From positions 49,643,248-49,707,247 of the forward strand of contig CM019216.1 of the NCBI GenBank assembly GCA_009741485.1: DNA of 64,000 bases, in the 5' to 3' direction. A program made the translations under genes and the position numbers. Below the pieces are notes generated by a model. That model searched no databases and was not told where the DNA came from. It saw nothing but the letters and a program-made list of their open reading frames with translations. Below, piece by piece: positions 50,564-64,000 of this stretch. The stretch comes from Malurus cyaneus samueli. Lineage: Eukaryota > Chordata > Aves > Passeriformes > Maluridae. Numbering within the stretch: the first letter of the stretch is position 1; each line of letters begins with the position of its first letter.

Positions 50564-53229
50564 AAACTGGTTGTTCACTGTGAAAAAAAGATGACATGCA
50601 TAGTTTTCCATATCCCAGAAACCTCTGAAATCAAGTGGCATGAAATACAGCAAGCTACAAAACTGCTAGAAACATGACTGAAGCAATCTACAGAAGATAT
50701 CACATATCTCTGAGGACCTATCTAGATGTCTAGACCTACACACTTTTCTCTCTCTTGTTTTAGGATCAGATAATGGGAAATAGGATCACAAATGGATGGC
50801 AAAAAAATAACAAGAGAAGCAAAGGATCATCAATATTATGAGGTCATGGAGACCAAAATTCTCCCAACTTGCTCTGCAGATTTCCTGGAAATAAAAAATC
50901 AGGTCCAAAGTCCTCAATGCAGCCTTATCACACCCTTTTCTACCCAGAAAAAGTGCCAGGTTTGAATTTGAGATATATTAGCAATGGAAATAGCTGACTT
51001 AGGACACCAAGCCAAATTTGTTCAGAAAAGTTTTGTTTTCTGCTCCATTTGCCAATGGATTTAAGGGGATAACAGAAGTTTCTATAGCTGGAAGAGTATC
51101 CATCTTGTAAATGTGAATTACAAATATACACAAAACAAAACAGGCTGTGTCTGTCTGTCTGCAAAGGCAGGAAGTGGAAATCATATGTTTCAACAGGTTA
51201 TCCCGGCAATTATGATGAATCAGGCTGTCCTGCTGTCCTGCAGAATGAATTGCTAACACAGACTGCCACCTAACCTGGCCCAGAGCTGATCCATTCCTTC
51301 AAGAATGACAACTCCATACCAGGTACAACCTCATGAATGAATCCCACAGAAAAAAGCTTGCTAGGCAGGGTATGCCTGGCCAAACTTTGCGTCAAATTGA
51401 GAAAATCCAATTCAACATACAATCTGAATCATTGCTACAGGAAAGTTTCCTGACCTAAATTTACCGACCCATCTGCGTAATGATTCCAGAACCTTGCAGT
51501 TGACAGATTTTCCTTTCACTTTCAGTCCTAAAGGGCATCACAATAAAGAGCCTTTCCTCGTGAGGAAGGTTTTGGTTAAATTCATAAAACAGAGGAAAGA
51601 AAAATTGCCTAAATGTAAAAAAGTAATTGATTTGTGAACATTCACCCAAATGAGTAGTCTCGCACAAGTCCTGGGAGTATGTACATGAATACTGGTGAAA
51701 AATCTCTTAAGTATATTCATATAAACAATTATAACTTTGTACATGAAATTTTATCCTTTGATTTTTAGACAACGGGGAACTATTGTGCTCTAGCATGTCC
51801 TAAACAGTTGTTTTAGGCATTCTGAAAATTGTTCACAAGCTGTTGCTCAGGAAAAGATGAAAATTTATGTACATGGATTAAATCATCTGTGTGAGATGCT
51901 AATTTACTAGCCTGTAAAGCACTTTTGTGCTAAAAAAACTTAAAAAAGAAAAAAAAGAAGAAGAAATAATATAGAATGAAAGTGTTCCTCTTAAAGCACA
52001 GAGCACTGAAATCTATATTTTTAGAAGTCATCTTTTAAAAAGGGTTTAAATAAAACTATTTTAATGTTCACATAAGCAACTAGTTCATACTTAGAATTAT
52101 ATGCAGAACCCATTATTTGATTTATTTCTTATTTGAGATTTTGGTAAAGTAGCAATTCCTGATTATTTCTTCATCACTAATATCCATTTATAAAGACACA
52201 ATGTAATCGTATTATACTATTTAGGTTTGCTGTTATTTTAAGTCTTTAAAATGAAAGTGTTTGTAAACCACGTCCACTGGTCTGCAATTTTTATGCCACT
52301 TCACTCTAGAATAAATTCAGTAATTTGTTGGTTTGTAATCTCAATTTTAGAGAGAGTATGATCTTATAAGCACCTGATCATCAGACTAGAGAATAAGATT
52401 TTCAAAAGTGTAGTCACTAAATACTTTACATGTGGCAGGGGGAGGCTGTAACTCAGCAATTTGAGATTTTTTTTCCTTCTACATAAGAGTTAGAAATCTG
52501 AAAAGAATTGGCAAAAAATTACAGACTGCTTCCCACATTGTTAGCACTGATTCTCCATGGTCATCTAAATCACCCCTCTGCCTCTGTTACTTGTATCTTG
52601 CAAGTATTTTTAATAAATAAACTAGAAGTATTTAAAGATCTTGTCTCTATAGTAAGAGAATCTGCTACAGCCTTTGGAAGCTTCAACATACATTTTTCTG
52701 CACATCAACACATTTTATAGTACTCCACTTTCTCAACATCATTTTTCATCATTCAAAAATACTTGGCAATAAATTTGCATACATCTATCTACATGTTAGT
52801 CCAACCACACTTCATGAAATGCTCCAGACAGCATTCATAGAACATTTAACACAAAGCCAAAGCATCTGTTCAGCATCTTCAAAGCTATTTCCCTTGTCCT
52901 CCTTTTTTCAAACTTAAGCAGCTGTATTCCACAAATATATAGAACCCTGCTCCCTCCTTAGTCACCTACTCACTCCAAGAAAGTCATTATCTTATCTTCC
53001 ATACGAAAATCATTCTTGTAAAGAGATACAATAGAATCAAAAGAGTTAGGAGTTTCCCCCCCCATGTATATATGCTTGCAATATTTTAATATTAATTATT
53101 AATGATCATATTATTGTGAAATCTTCATAATATCTTAGGGTATTTTTGGACTTGGCAGAAATGCAAAGTATAAACAAGGAAACTGTTCATGATCTCATTA
53201 ATTCCCAAGATTAACTAACTGTTTGAGAT

Positions 53230-53660
53230 TTGCAGTGAGGGGTTAGAGCAAATGTTACAGCTAGCTATTCACAGGGGTGCTCCATGCTGGAGCAGGGACA
53301 TGGGGTGAGGAGAAAAGAGCAGCAGACACCAAGTGCAATGGATTGACTGCAGCTCCCAGTTCCCATCATCCCCCGTGCTGGGGTGAAATCTGGTAAAGTT
53401 TTCCCCAAGATTAATTTGTTTGGTCTGTGACAGTAACTGGGGATCTACAAAATGAGTGATCTCCATGTCTTTGTCTCAGTCCGTGGGCTTGCCCACCCTG
53501 GTTCCCCCCCACCGTGTGCTGATGAGGAAAGGAGCAGAAAAAGTCAGGGTGAGGGGATGGCCAAGGTCAACAGATCACAGTGGCCAGAAAGGTAAAGAGC
53601 AGCAGTTAGTGTTAGCCAACACTAGTACCAAGTGTGTTATTAAATCCCAGTAGGGCCAGG
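53230..53660. repeat. GC-richer segment, possibly an old unclassified repeat
   Basis: The composition is clearly richer in G and C than the surroundings, with phrases such as TGCTCCATGCTGGAGCAGGG (itself partly palindromic) and CCCACCGTGTGCTGATGAGG. On the minus strand CACTTGGTGTCTGC and TCCAGCATGGAGCACC recall text from avian LTR elements, but I cannot match it securely. Frames of about 65 codons on both strands are not protein-like. Confidence 0.25.
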
Positions 53661-56600
53661 CTCGGTGATTTTTTTTTTCTCTGTTGTTACTGTCCTAACA
53701 AGATCAGGCATAAGCAGATGTAAACCACTGTATACACCTAATTCCCTTGAAAACAAGGAAGAAAAAGCACAATAAGCTGTATTCTGTTTTACACTCATAT
53801 TTTACATGAAGAAAGTCAATTGCAAGCGAGTCACTCAGCAGAAAGGGTGACTTTCATCTTTGGATGACGCTGCAAAGAAATGAAAGAAGTATTTAAAGTC
53901 ATTGTTTATGCCTGGACAAAAATCCATTGCTCTTAAATATTCCTTTCACTGTCTGTTTTTCACCATGCTCCAGCATGATGTCTTTAGTTACTCTGACAGT
54001 GCAGTTACAAAATGCATCACAACTCATCAGAACATTTTTCATGAATTTTTTTCTTGTAGTTTGACAGTGACATTGTTTCCTCCTTCTTTCAGTAATCCCC
54101 AGAAGAATCTTCTCCATTCTTGCAAGTTTACAATCTTTAAAGTTCATAAATATGCTCTTTCCCCCAAGAAGCTGAAGTGTTAATTTTTCCTACTCGAATG
54201 TAGTTTAGATTTCTCCAAACCAAATTCCATCCTCTCGTTTTAGCTTTTCTTTCCTGAAGTGCCTTCTATCTATTTTCCAGCTAATAGCTTCTAATGTTAT
54301 TCCTGCTGTAAAAGGTCAATCCAATTCTCTCCTACACAAAACGGAAACATCAGACTATGAAACAGCTAAATGGCACTGCCACCTAAACTTTGACCAAGTT
54401 CATGCAAACAGCTCAGCTTTAGGATCAGCCTTTCAGGAAGATTTGATCCATGAACATGCTAAAAGGCATCTACACAGCTATGGAATAAAAGCTACTAGAC
54501 TTTCCCTGAGCCACGTTCTTAGACATAGCTGTATACACCCCATAGCTTTCATTGTCTTTTATTTATTTTGATAAGCACTACACTTGATGTCCTAGTTCAG
54601 TGGCATGGACAGATCATTTCAGAATAAATTAATTCTTTAACTAAATAGTTGTGGTAAGTCTTAGTTTTTATCCCCTACTGAAAACCAAGATCTCTTATAG
54701 TCTAGCGGTTAATTGAAGGTAAGAAATCATGCTAAGATTAAAAAAAGAAAAACCTTAAATATAATAAAATTTGCCTGCTGTAAGGTACCAATGTGACAGA
54801 GTAGTTTCCCATCAAATTATTTTCTCTCACTTCCTTGCTTCCTGAAAAACGGGTTTATAGTTGAAGTGTGAAACTTGTAATTTTCAGCCAGCTGGTCTTC
54901 AACTCCTGCAAATCCTTTTTCCTTCAAACAAGAACTAACCATCAAACTATCTCCATTTGGGGAACATTCTGTGGTAACTTCTCTGCCTGAGAATGTGTGC
55001 CTTCAGTTACTAGGACTTTCACATCCAGGTGAGGAAAAAATGGTTCAGAACACTTACAATTCCATAGGCAACTACATCTAAGGGTACAGAAGTGGATTCA
55101 ATTCCATGGTTTGCTGGGGGCGGGGAGAAAAAACTCAGCTATACATCCCATTTTAGTAGAGCATAACATGAAGGTGCTTAAATGGATTCACAGAAAAAGA
55201 ACAGGTAAAAAGAAGTCTTTCCCATAAAATCAGAAGAAGGGGTTGTCTTTACTTCATGGCAATGTCAATAACGTGAAATGGAGGATCAAGACACCTGTGT
55301 GTCCTATCCTAAAGCTTGGGACTATGTGACCTTTTTATCTTTTAATAATGACGGTGTAACATAGTCCCTGATTATGTGTTGGGCAACATTTATGAGAGAC
55401 TGCAGGCAATGAACAGACTCTGAAAGAGAGGAAGAGGCCTGCAACTGCAAGCAATTCACATAAAACTTGTATGCCACACACAATAGTATTCATGCCTATT
55501 TTGTTCTTCAGAGAATGACCTCCCCATGACAATTTGAGAGAGCCCTTTACATGTATTTCTGTAATTTGCAAGAAGGGAAAAAACAGAAACACAAAGAAAT
55601 TACGAAGAAAAACTAGAGACATTTGTTAGGGTTTGTTATTTTTGTGCCCTGCACCATCAGGGAAGGATACTCCTTAACGAGTATGCCTAGAAAAAAATGT
55701 TACTTTGTAACACTATGATCCCATTTAAGATACATTACTTGATACACGCTCGAAATATTCAACGTAATTGTATCCTGATTTTACCTGCTTATTCAAACAC
55801 AATGTTATTGGTGTAAACAACACAAGATTTACCCACAATTTCTGTAGATGGCTACAATTCAGAGCTATCTTTTCACTTACTTCACTTATTTACAATACCA
55901 TTCTGCACACAAGACTCAAATTGTTGAAGGTTTGTTTCAATTTCTTTACAGATTGTCAAAGTGAAAGGGGAGGGTGAATCGGAGTCATGAATTTCAACTC
56001 CACTGCCTAGTTTAGTTCAAGGCACCACAACTCAAATCCAAGTCAAGCTAAGACCCTAAATTTACTACAGAGATTAAAAATAACAGCAAAAACACAATAA
56101 AGGCAGGGGATTTTTTTTTCTGGAGAATACAAGTCTTTTGGGGGTTTTCCTACTTCCAACAGATAGTGAGAATTATTAAAAGGACCAACCCATAGCAGCT
56201 TATTATGCCACACTGTATAAATAAAAGCAGAGAACTCACTCAATTCAAATAGAAACTCAGCCTCCTGGACTGCAACAGCTCATCAATTCATCAATTTCAC
56301 ACTGACATTGCAATTTCACAGGAGGAGAAAAGGTGCCCTGCCCTCCAGCCTGTACTTGTTGATGCCAAAAATTGTGCTCTACAGCAAGGTCGTGTAACTG
56401 GGATTCCCCCATTAACCACACCCACAGAGGTCAGGCAATAGGGACAGCCTGACAAGACAGCACAGCACAAGACTGATCCAGGCAAGGCAAATACAAACAG
56501 CACCAGATCAGCCAGAGAATTAATATCGTAGGCACTACAACTCCTTACCAGTATTTATACCTGCAATACTACTGGTGTGATATTAATATCACTCATGACT

Positions 56601-57184
56601 CATTCAGTTCCATGAGAACGAGAAAATGTTTGAAATTAAAAGGGAAAAAGAGAAACAAAGAAGTTTTATGTTTCAAAGGCGTGCAGCATTTGCAATCAAA
56701 TCTGTGACTTTTGACTAAAAATTGTTCCTCGGGCTAGAAGCAGCTACAAAAGTTCTGTTCTTATCAACATTTAAAAAATGAATAAATACAAAAAATAGAC
56801 ACTTTGGAAGCGTTGGAATCTGTAGGTTTATCATAATAACACCAACATTCTGTGGATTTGTTTGTACTGATGCAGAGAAAATAGACCATGATGACATACC
56901 AGTTTCTGAATTTTTTCCCTTTTTTCTCATGTGATGGACCTTTAACTACAGACTTTAGGCATTCCAAAACCTGAGACAGAAAAATTTCAGCCACTGAAAT
57001 CTGCAATGCAAGCTTGTAGTGCCTGTACAAGAGAGCATTTATCTTGTGTTGTGCTCCTTTGAGCTGCCTCTCCCAACAAAGCATTCAGAAAATGACATTT
57101 GATACGGTGCATCAGGCAAGCTCATGAAAGGACAGTGTCACTGAACAGTAAACTGCATTTCAGTAACCAAAAGGCACATGGAAT

Positions 57185-57400
57185 AGTTTCACACTTATTT
57201 AGCGATTAAGCGAGGTACTCTATCATGAATTTTTAACATCAGCACCCATGAGTGGTCGGCTAAGACGAAAGTAACAGCTCTGAACTGTCTGAGTTTCTGC
57301 TGGAAACCCATAAATATCCCACAGATGGTGGCATAGTGACTGCAGGATGCTTCACCCAGGGGTTGATCTGGCTGCCCAAAGAACAGCATACCTGGGCCAG
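57185..57400. promoter_or_regulatory. Candidate intronic conserved block
   Basis: An island of unique sequence with preserved CpGs (TTAGCGATTAAGCGAGG, GTCGGCTAAGACGAAAG) in an otherwise CpG-poor intron. A 64-codon minus-strand frame covers it; it has no recognised domain and no convincing splice sites at both ends. It could be a conserved non-coding element or an unrecognised exon. Confidence 0.2.
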
Positions 57401-60400
57401 CTTTCTGTCTGGAAGAAAATGACTTTTCTAAGCAAAATTTCTAAGAAACTTCCCAGCTCTAGATTAACATCAACTTGGGACGAAGGTATCCACGTGGGAT
57501 ATCAAATAACTGGATAGCATTTGTGCCTGCACAGCCTAAAGCCAGCCAGATGTTTTAATCTGCAGCTGTTCCCAGAGCATCAGCTGAAGTTTCCAAACCC
57601 CAAGGCACTCCTGTACCTCCTGGGAAAATTTCAGTCCCATGAAGACACCGACACCTCCAAACACTTGCAACAACTTCACTGTATGAAAAACAGGCACAGT
57701 TTAGATCCATTTTACCTCACCATTCCTGTAAACTGCTCTGATATTGCTTGATTGGAGCAGTGATGCACAGACAGACGTCTCCCTGTGCGTTAAGTTTGCT
57801 CCATGCATTTTTGTGACAGATCTTCCAGGATGAAAGACCAGTGCTGGCCATTCTGTATCCACCTCCAGGCCTCCAGCCTCCATATCACCACCACTATTCA
57901 ACATTCAGCATTTAGATTTTTCAGATGCTGATAAAAGATACATATTTCACTGAGAATGCTACAGGAGATGGAGATCAAATTACCTGTTTCTGTGGGGCAT
58001 TATTTATTTGGAAAGAAATTAATGTGAAATATGAAAATATTAGAAGTCTTACAGAAAATGTTAGCACTGAGCATTTGCTTAAGTCTTTGCTGTGTGTTTG
58101 CTGCAGCACACAAAAACAAGTTAACAGAGAATTCACAAATGTCAGCCAAGGTGACCTGAAAGCTCAGAGCCACTGAAATTCACAGGACTGTTACTCCTTC
58201 CCCATGCCCTCCTCCTTCTATGCCCATCAGACCCTTACAAAGCAACACACAAATCCAGTAATAAACGACCTAGAACTCCTGTATCCTCTTGAGAGAGGCA
58301 AGGAGACAGAATAGTTTGATTTCTTCCTAGGTGAGGGAAGTGAATTGGCCCCTGAAAAAGCCCAACAAGAATTGGAGCCATGTCAAGATAAGAGAGGAAA
58401 CTGAAGCCATAACACAGAGATAGACAAGTAGGATTTTCCCCATTAAAAAAATAGTTATAAGCAACTTTTTCCAGTTAACTTGAAAGTATTTAGAGAAAGG
58501 CAGCTTTAAAAGTATCATTGGGACTATTTTTTTTTTCATTGCCAACTAAAAAAATACTCTGCAAACCCTCTAGGCTTTTTACCCCTCCTAAGTACTAAGT
58601 GGCATTTAGATTTTAACAGACTAGGAAAATATCATTTTCCAGTGTGCATTTATACTCAAGAATGTCTTTAACATACTAATCATTCTTCCAAAAGCAACAA
58701 TATTAAAAGTTCATTGAGAACTTACTTACTCCACTCAGCCTAAAACATTGACACTGAAAACAAAAACAAAACTCATCATTCCCTGGATAAGTATGTCACA
58801 GGAGAAAATAAGAATTAACAATCTGCTGAGAATACTACTCCTAAGCAAGAGTTAAATAAAGGCTCATTACCATATGTGACAGCGGATTACAACTGCTATT
58901 AAAGACCTTTCAGAAGAGGAAATTAAATTTCCTATATTTTTTATAGTAGTCTCAGAATTTATTTAAAGCATAGGAGGTTCATAAAACATTTTCACTGGGT
59001 GTTTTAGATTTTGGGTTTTTTTGTAACAGGAAGAATATTTATTCCTTTATTTCCAATCACTCTTTCAGAGTGCCAAATAGTAATTTTTCCTGTTATGAAA
59101 TCAATTTTTCTCAGAACATTGCTTTATGCAACAGCGACCTGAAGAATCTTTGTTACTTCCAGGTTTTGTTGCTTTTACAAGTGTAGGACCCACATTTAAG
59201 GGGTTGTATAATCCATGATTAAATGCACAACATGGATTGACAACCAACTGCTGGGAAGGATTGCCACTGATAGGAATTTTGAAAAACAATATAAAACAAT
59301 ACTTAAATACACCCTATGCCTTCAGAAGACAGATTTAACATCAACTTGTTTGCTCTTCTTCAAAACATCATCTGACCTCCTCTCGGAAGTACAAAACTCA
59401 CTCTGTAGTGATTCACACTCCAGTTGAGAATAACCAGAAGTCAAGTCTTTGTCAATACTGCAGTACTCTCTACTGAACTCAAGTACTCGCTCAAGGAAAA
59501 AAAACTGAAAACCTTGAAATTTATTAAGTTCCAAGGAAGTCTTCCATCTGTCTTCCAGACCATCAACACATGGTTATGCATATTTGTAAAATAAAATCTT
59601 TAGCAATTTAACAAGCGTGGTACACTGACACTATGCCCCATAAAGAGCTGAATTTTACATAGGAAAGGAAGAGACAGGAAAAAGGATCAAATACAGCTAC
59701 TCCTGGAACTTATTTTGATGGTAGTGCTGATCTCACAAGCACGAACACTCCTATAATGCATATCTCTATGATAATTACAATAAATAATTTATTAACATCT
59801 AAAATGAACATTCAAAAGCCATGAATAATACACATGCAAAAAATGCACTGAGGAATGCTACCCAAGGGTATGGGGATTCATACACCACCATATTAATTAC
59901 CACAGAAACAAGGTCAACAACCCTAAATACATGTTGCGCACCAAAAAGAATTCATACAGACAATAAAAATAACAAAAATGGACAAAAAAAAACCCCACCC
60001 AAAACACGGCTGAAACATTTTCCTTGACACCTAGGAAGGCTTACAGAATACATTAAAACCCTAAGTGCAGAGATTAGACTCATAGGCGCTGGAGCTTGCA
60101 GTTAAGACAGAGACATGGGTTTTATGGTGTGTGACAACTCCCATCACGCTTCACCTCTTGCTAACAGCCCTGCTCTTCTCTCCCAAACATTTTACCTGAT
60201 TAGCATTAAGATATCAGACCCAAGCAATGGCTACAACCTGTACCTAGCTGGGTGCCTGCTGCATCTCCATGAGCCACGATGGAGGCTACAATGCCTCAGA
60301 GGTCACCGTATTTTCCATCCGAATTAGTTGTTCTAAAATAAATGGATAAATAAGCTCTCCTTACAGAACCCTTGCCTCTCAAATTATATTAGCAGCTCAA

Positions 60401-60960
60401 CTGGTTTTACACTCTAGTACACACCATCCTTCTTCTACAGGGAAATACTTCTGAAATGGATGGAAACAGCCCTATCTATTATAAAAACCACTCATGCTAG
60501 CATTTTTATAGTGTTTTGAAAGAAATAATTGGGCTCAGTGTCCAGCAATAGAAGAGCAAGGAGAAAGACTGCATATAAACTAGGACTGCTGCTTGAGAGA
60601 AAACTTGAAGCTCAACAGCTATTAATGGCATTTGGTCACTTTTCATGTTTGGGGAATTTTTGTTTTCATCTCAAAAAACAGTTTGTGAAGATTCGCATCT
60701 TTCCTCCTGACACCACACTTTCCAATTAACCAAAGTTTGAAACAGCTTTTTGCTTCCAAATAGCTAGCTTATACATGTTAATGCTATTTATCCTTCTCTA
60801 TTTTGAAGTCCACAAAATACTAAGCAAATTCATCCAAGCCCATAATACACAGCTGATAACCTCATGCAGGTGGAGTAATTTCTTGGCATCAATTAATGTG
60901 ATTAACCTAAACTTCTGAAAAATGATAAATCTACCAGAATATGTACCACATGAATTTCAT

Positions 60961-61035
60961 TTCACGAATTTCCACATAATTTTCATGAATTCATTTTAAT
61001 GAATTTCATTTATTTCATGAATATTCACATAATTT
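60961..61035. repeat. Degenerate AT-rich direct and inverted repeat
   Basis: TTCACGAATTTCCACATAAT (from 60961) recurs as TTCATGAATATTCACATAAT (from 61014). The interval is filled with TTCATGAATTCATT-type self-complementary words. This is a local duplication in AT-rich DNA. Confidence 0.7.
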
Positions 61036-62879
61036 GTGAAAACTTTTAACACAACTATTCATTACTCAAACACTGTACTTAATTATTAGGACTATTAGGA
61101 CATTCAACCCATGTTCCAAAGGTAATTTGATGCAAATATCTTCTGTGATTTATTTCCCACTTTTGTTTTCTCCAGTGACACAGTATAGATATCATAGTAC
61201 CAAGTCATCCAAGAAGCTACTTTCCTTTCTTTTTTAAGGTGCAATTATGTTTTTAAATAAAGGTTTTGCACTTGTACTTCCTAAGGAAATGCATAACTTA
61301 TCCTGAACTAAGAGTATAATTTCAGTCTCTGAAACTTTTCTTTCAAAATTACAATTTTCTGAAACCATAGAGGAAAACAGAAGTTGTTAACAGGTATGAA
61401 TCATAATACTGCCTTAAAAGGTTTTGAATGTCCAAGTAAGATACTCAGGAGTAAAGCAACATCTCAGAAAACGAAGTATAATCCTATAGTACTGCCTTCT
61501 AACACTTAATTTTTCTTTAAAAAAAAATCTCTGTGAAGGGAATATCAAACAATTTTAGAAAACAAGCGTAATTGTTTATCTTGACCTAACACTCAGATAG
61601 TTGTTTTAAAAAGAAAAAATAAAATATTTACTTCCTCTTATGTTGTACCTATCAACCCTCCTGAAACAGACCAAGAACTAACCAGAATCTTCCCCATACA
61701 GAATGGAAATGCACAACAGTTAGGGGGAAAAAATGGAATTTTGACTCTTTCCAACACAAATAGATAAAAAGAGGTGAGAGAGTCTGTTCTTTTTTCACAG
61801 ACAGAAGACACAACTGTTGCTGGCATTTATGCACATAAGAGACATTTCAGGACAAAAGACTGACAGCAGATAGCAGAACACTTATGACTCTGGTAAGAGA
61901 CCGTTATTAAGCACTCAATCCCAGAATTAACGTTTTAACTGATCATCAACCTGAATCTCTCTTACTGCAATTTAAGATTAGTACTGCTTAACCTATCACC
62001 AGCCAACACGAAGTTTACGTTCCCCTGTTCTTCGCACCAACTTTTAACTTTTGATAATTTCCATTTCCTTTTTCTTTCCTGTAGAAGAGACAATCCTAAC
62101 TTTCTTCAGATTTTGCACAGAGGAAATGTGCTATTTAGCCCTCTCTCATCCCTGTTGCTTTCCTCTGAGATTTCCCTTCCATAATCCAAACTGAATAAAA
62201 GTACCTACTCTTCTAACTGCACTAAGAAAAAAAAATTCTGAAAAGACTATTATATATATATTTACACAGAACATCATTTACAAACCAATTCTGTCTGTCT
62301 TTTTCACAACAGCATAATAAGCCTGCAGTTTCATCAAATCATTTCTTCTTCATTATTTTCCAATTTTTCTTGATGAGTACTACCCCAGTGCATCATAATC
62401 ATCTTTGAACCTCAGATTACCCTCAAATTGCTTTGCAGATAGAGTAACCTGAATACCCTCAGCCAAAGAACATTTGTTTTTCCATCATCCATGGCACTAA
62501 CAAGAACAGTAAGAAAGACTGGATCCTATCAGTGTTTTGTAAGCAGCTTCTCACCTACGACAAAGTCTTTTCAATTCCATCAAGATGTTTCTTCCCTAAG
62601 CTTAATGAAGTCAGTATCACAGGCTAAGACGTGTGGCATCTACTGCTTCACCCTCTTCTAACATATTTAGATAAATAAACTGCACTTCATTAAATGTTAT
62701 GGAACTTCCTTCTTGGCACTCTCCAGTATCTGCACCTTTGCTCAGTACTACTTTAAATGTATGTCAAGACATGGTTATGGAACTGAAGATCATCAGTTCT
62801 GGTGGACAGCAGATACTTCATTTCAATGCCTACTCCTAAACTGTCCAGGTCAGCAGCAAAAGCAGCTATTCCCTGGCCC

Positions 62880-63310
62880 TTCCACCGGGATCGATGTGGA
62901 CACCTGTCCCCAGGGCACTTACAAGTAACTCCATCCAGACCATCCAGACTGGCCAAAGCAGCCTGCCTGCACCTTTGAATCCAGTGTGTCACCTACACGG
63001 CTCTGAAACATGGTCCCATCCCACGACCCTCCTGGTTCTTTCTTAGTTCCAAATGATGGAAGCAGGAAAGAAGGGAGAGGGAACACAGTCCAGCAGCAGT
63101 AGTACAATGCCAAGGCTGCTGATGGCTACCTCAGGCCAGGCTTTTGGAAGGAGAAGACATCCTGGAACACCAGTGGGCAACACAGGGGTGAACTGGAAGG
63201 CAGCACAGCACCCATGCTGGCAGCCAAGCTGTGCCCAGGACTGCACCCGAGGGCTTGGGCATCAGGTGACACTGGGCCAGGATGGAAGGGCTGCACGACC
63301 AGGAGATTGA
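62880..63310. other. GC-rich segment of unknown nature
   Basis: About 430 bp of clearly higher G+C than the flanks, with frames of 64-85 codons on both strands. None has a recognised domain. The sequence carries no obvious LTR ends or CR1 tail. It could be an old repeat, a GC-rich unique block or a cryptic exon of an antisense non-coding RNA; I cannot decide from the sequence. Confidence 0.3.
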
Positions 63311-64000
63311 AGGAATGATGAGATCAGCCAGTAAACAGATCAGGCTTTGTTTTCTGCACCTTCATGAGCTACAATGGTGTGCTAGCAAAGAAATTCACAG
63401 CTCTAGGAAAATTTTTTTTTGCCTTACTAGAGTAAAGACAGCCATTCCATTTTGAGTGTTAATTCACGAAGCAAAATTTAGAGACTAACAACAGAAATTA
63501 CTTACACATGTTCACATAATTTCATAGGAATCAACAGTTTGGGTTGGGGTTTTTTTTGGTTTGTTAGTTTTGGGAAAACTGCGAGTAACCAAGTGTATGA
63601 TTGCAGGGAGAGGCAAGGTAGAAAAGAAATCCATCAGCTATCAATGCCAGAAGGCATTCTGGCTCTATACAATTGCTGTCTCTCCAGCATTCTCATTATT
63701 ACATAAAAGAAACATAAACATGTAAATAAATGGATTCACAGACCCACAGGAACAAGTAGGCTGCTGATTCATCTGAAGAAAAAGCCAAAGAAACAAAAAA
63801 CATAAATACCTTCAAAAACTGGAAAAAGCGGTAAAGCCCACACTTCTAATAAAACTCATTACTTTCCTTTAATGCCATGTACAAATTATGCTACTATCTT
63901 TGTAAAATTACTGAGAAACTTATCAGAATAAAAATAATACCTTGAAAAATGTCAGGTATTTTGAAAGAAGCACTTTTTTCATTTAGTATTATCAAGCATT

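Larger units (their letters stand above)
1..64000 (-). other. PTPRK: Internal part of the PTPRK gene (exons 3-5 and flanking introns)
   Basis: The whole window sits inside one minus-strand gene. Three exons, read from high to low coordinates, encode consecutive pieces of the extracellular region of a type IIB (MAM-containing) receptor tyrosine phosphatase. Among PTPRK, PTPRM, PTPRT and PTPRU, the wording fits PTPRK best as I remember it: GRDAV.NKLWLQ in the Ig part and [19 protein letters not shown] in the MAM part. The family mediates homophilic cell-cell adhesion through the MAM, Ig and fibronectin III domains and dephosphorylates tyrosines with intracellular phosphatase domains; none of the fibronectin, membrane or phosphatase exons are here. 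The transcript enters above 64000 and leaves below 1. The promoter, first exon and 3' end are all absent. The paralogue choice is from memory rather than an alignment. Confidence 0.93.
50526..64000 (-). other. PTPRK: 3' part of PTPRK intron 2
   Basis: This stretch lies upstream of exon 3 in the gene. Its lower end is the exon 3 acceptor with a long pyrimidine tract, which contains one unresolved base at 50563. I searched the minus strand for exon 2 (the start of the MAM domain, with the GGCTFDD and EWVH motifs of the family) and did not find it, so it probably lies beyond 64000. GC-richer segments at 53230-53660 and 62880-63310 are noted separately. Also present are a C8 run at 53056-53063, a degenerate AT repeat at 60961-61035 and a short (TA)n at about 62250-62262. 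No other gene was recognised. Confidence 0.8.

Noticed and set aside
55659..55686. Short hairpin ATACTC-CTTAAC-GAGTAT
   Set aside because: The arms are only six bases. This is expected by chance in a window of this size.
50526..64000. PTPRK exon 2
   Set aside because: I searched the minus strand for the expected MAM start motifs and found none. The exon is most likely beyond the right edge.

Overview
This is non-coding-rich vertebrate nuclear DNA, most likely from a bird and probably a songbird. It lies inside one gene, PTPRK (receptor-type tyrosine-protein phosphatase kappa), read on the minus strand. Three internal exons are clear by protein similarity, splice sites and phase. Exon 3 (50254-50525) encodes most of the MAM domain. 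Exon 4 (7381-7462) finishes the MAM domain. Exon 5 (5448-5563) starts the Ig-like domain. Exon numbers follow the mammalian gene. The lengths are 272, 82 and 116 bp, the intron phases run 1-0-1-0, and the open frame continues across all three. Exon 2 (start of the MAM domain) should lie beyond position 64000 and exon 6 (rest of the Ig domain) before position 1; I saw neither in the window.

The bird assignment rests on repeats. There is a CR1 retroposon 3' end at 23829-23884. Two solo-LTR-like copies of a retroviral LTR family common in songbird genomes lie at 27750-28050 and 41329-41897. Interspersed repeats are otherwise sparse, as is usual in birds.

Layout, in plus-strand coordinates: 1-5447 is part of intron 5 and opens with a CpG-rich, enhancer-like block of about 800 bp. 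Intron 4 (5564-7380) is short. Intron 3 (7463-50253, about 42.8 kb) holds both LTRs, the CR1 piece, A-rich and T-rich tracts, an A15G16 tract and a 10-N assembly gap. The end of intron 2 (50526-64000) has two GC-richer segments I could not classify. Most open frames of 60-165 codons are chance frames in introns.

I found no bacterial-type system, CRISPR array, tRNA, rRNA or complete gene, and nothing that deserves to be called a new biological system. The best second-look items are the CpG-rich block at the left edge, other candidate intronic regulatory blocks, a palindromic pair of octamer motifs near the assembly gap, a protein-like minus-strand frame at 11385-11588, and an odd residue in exon 3.
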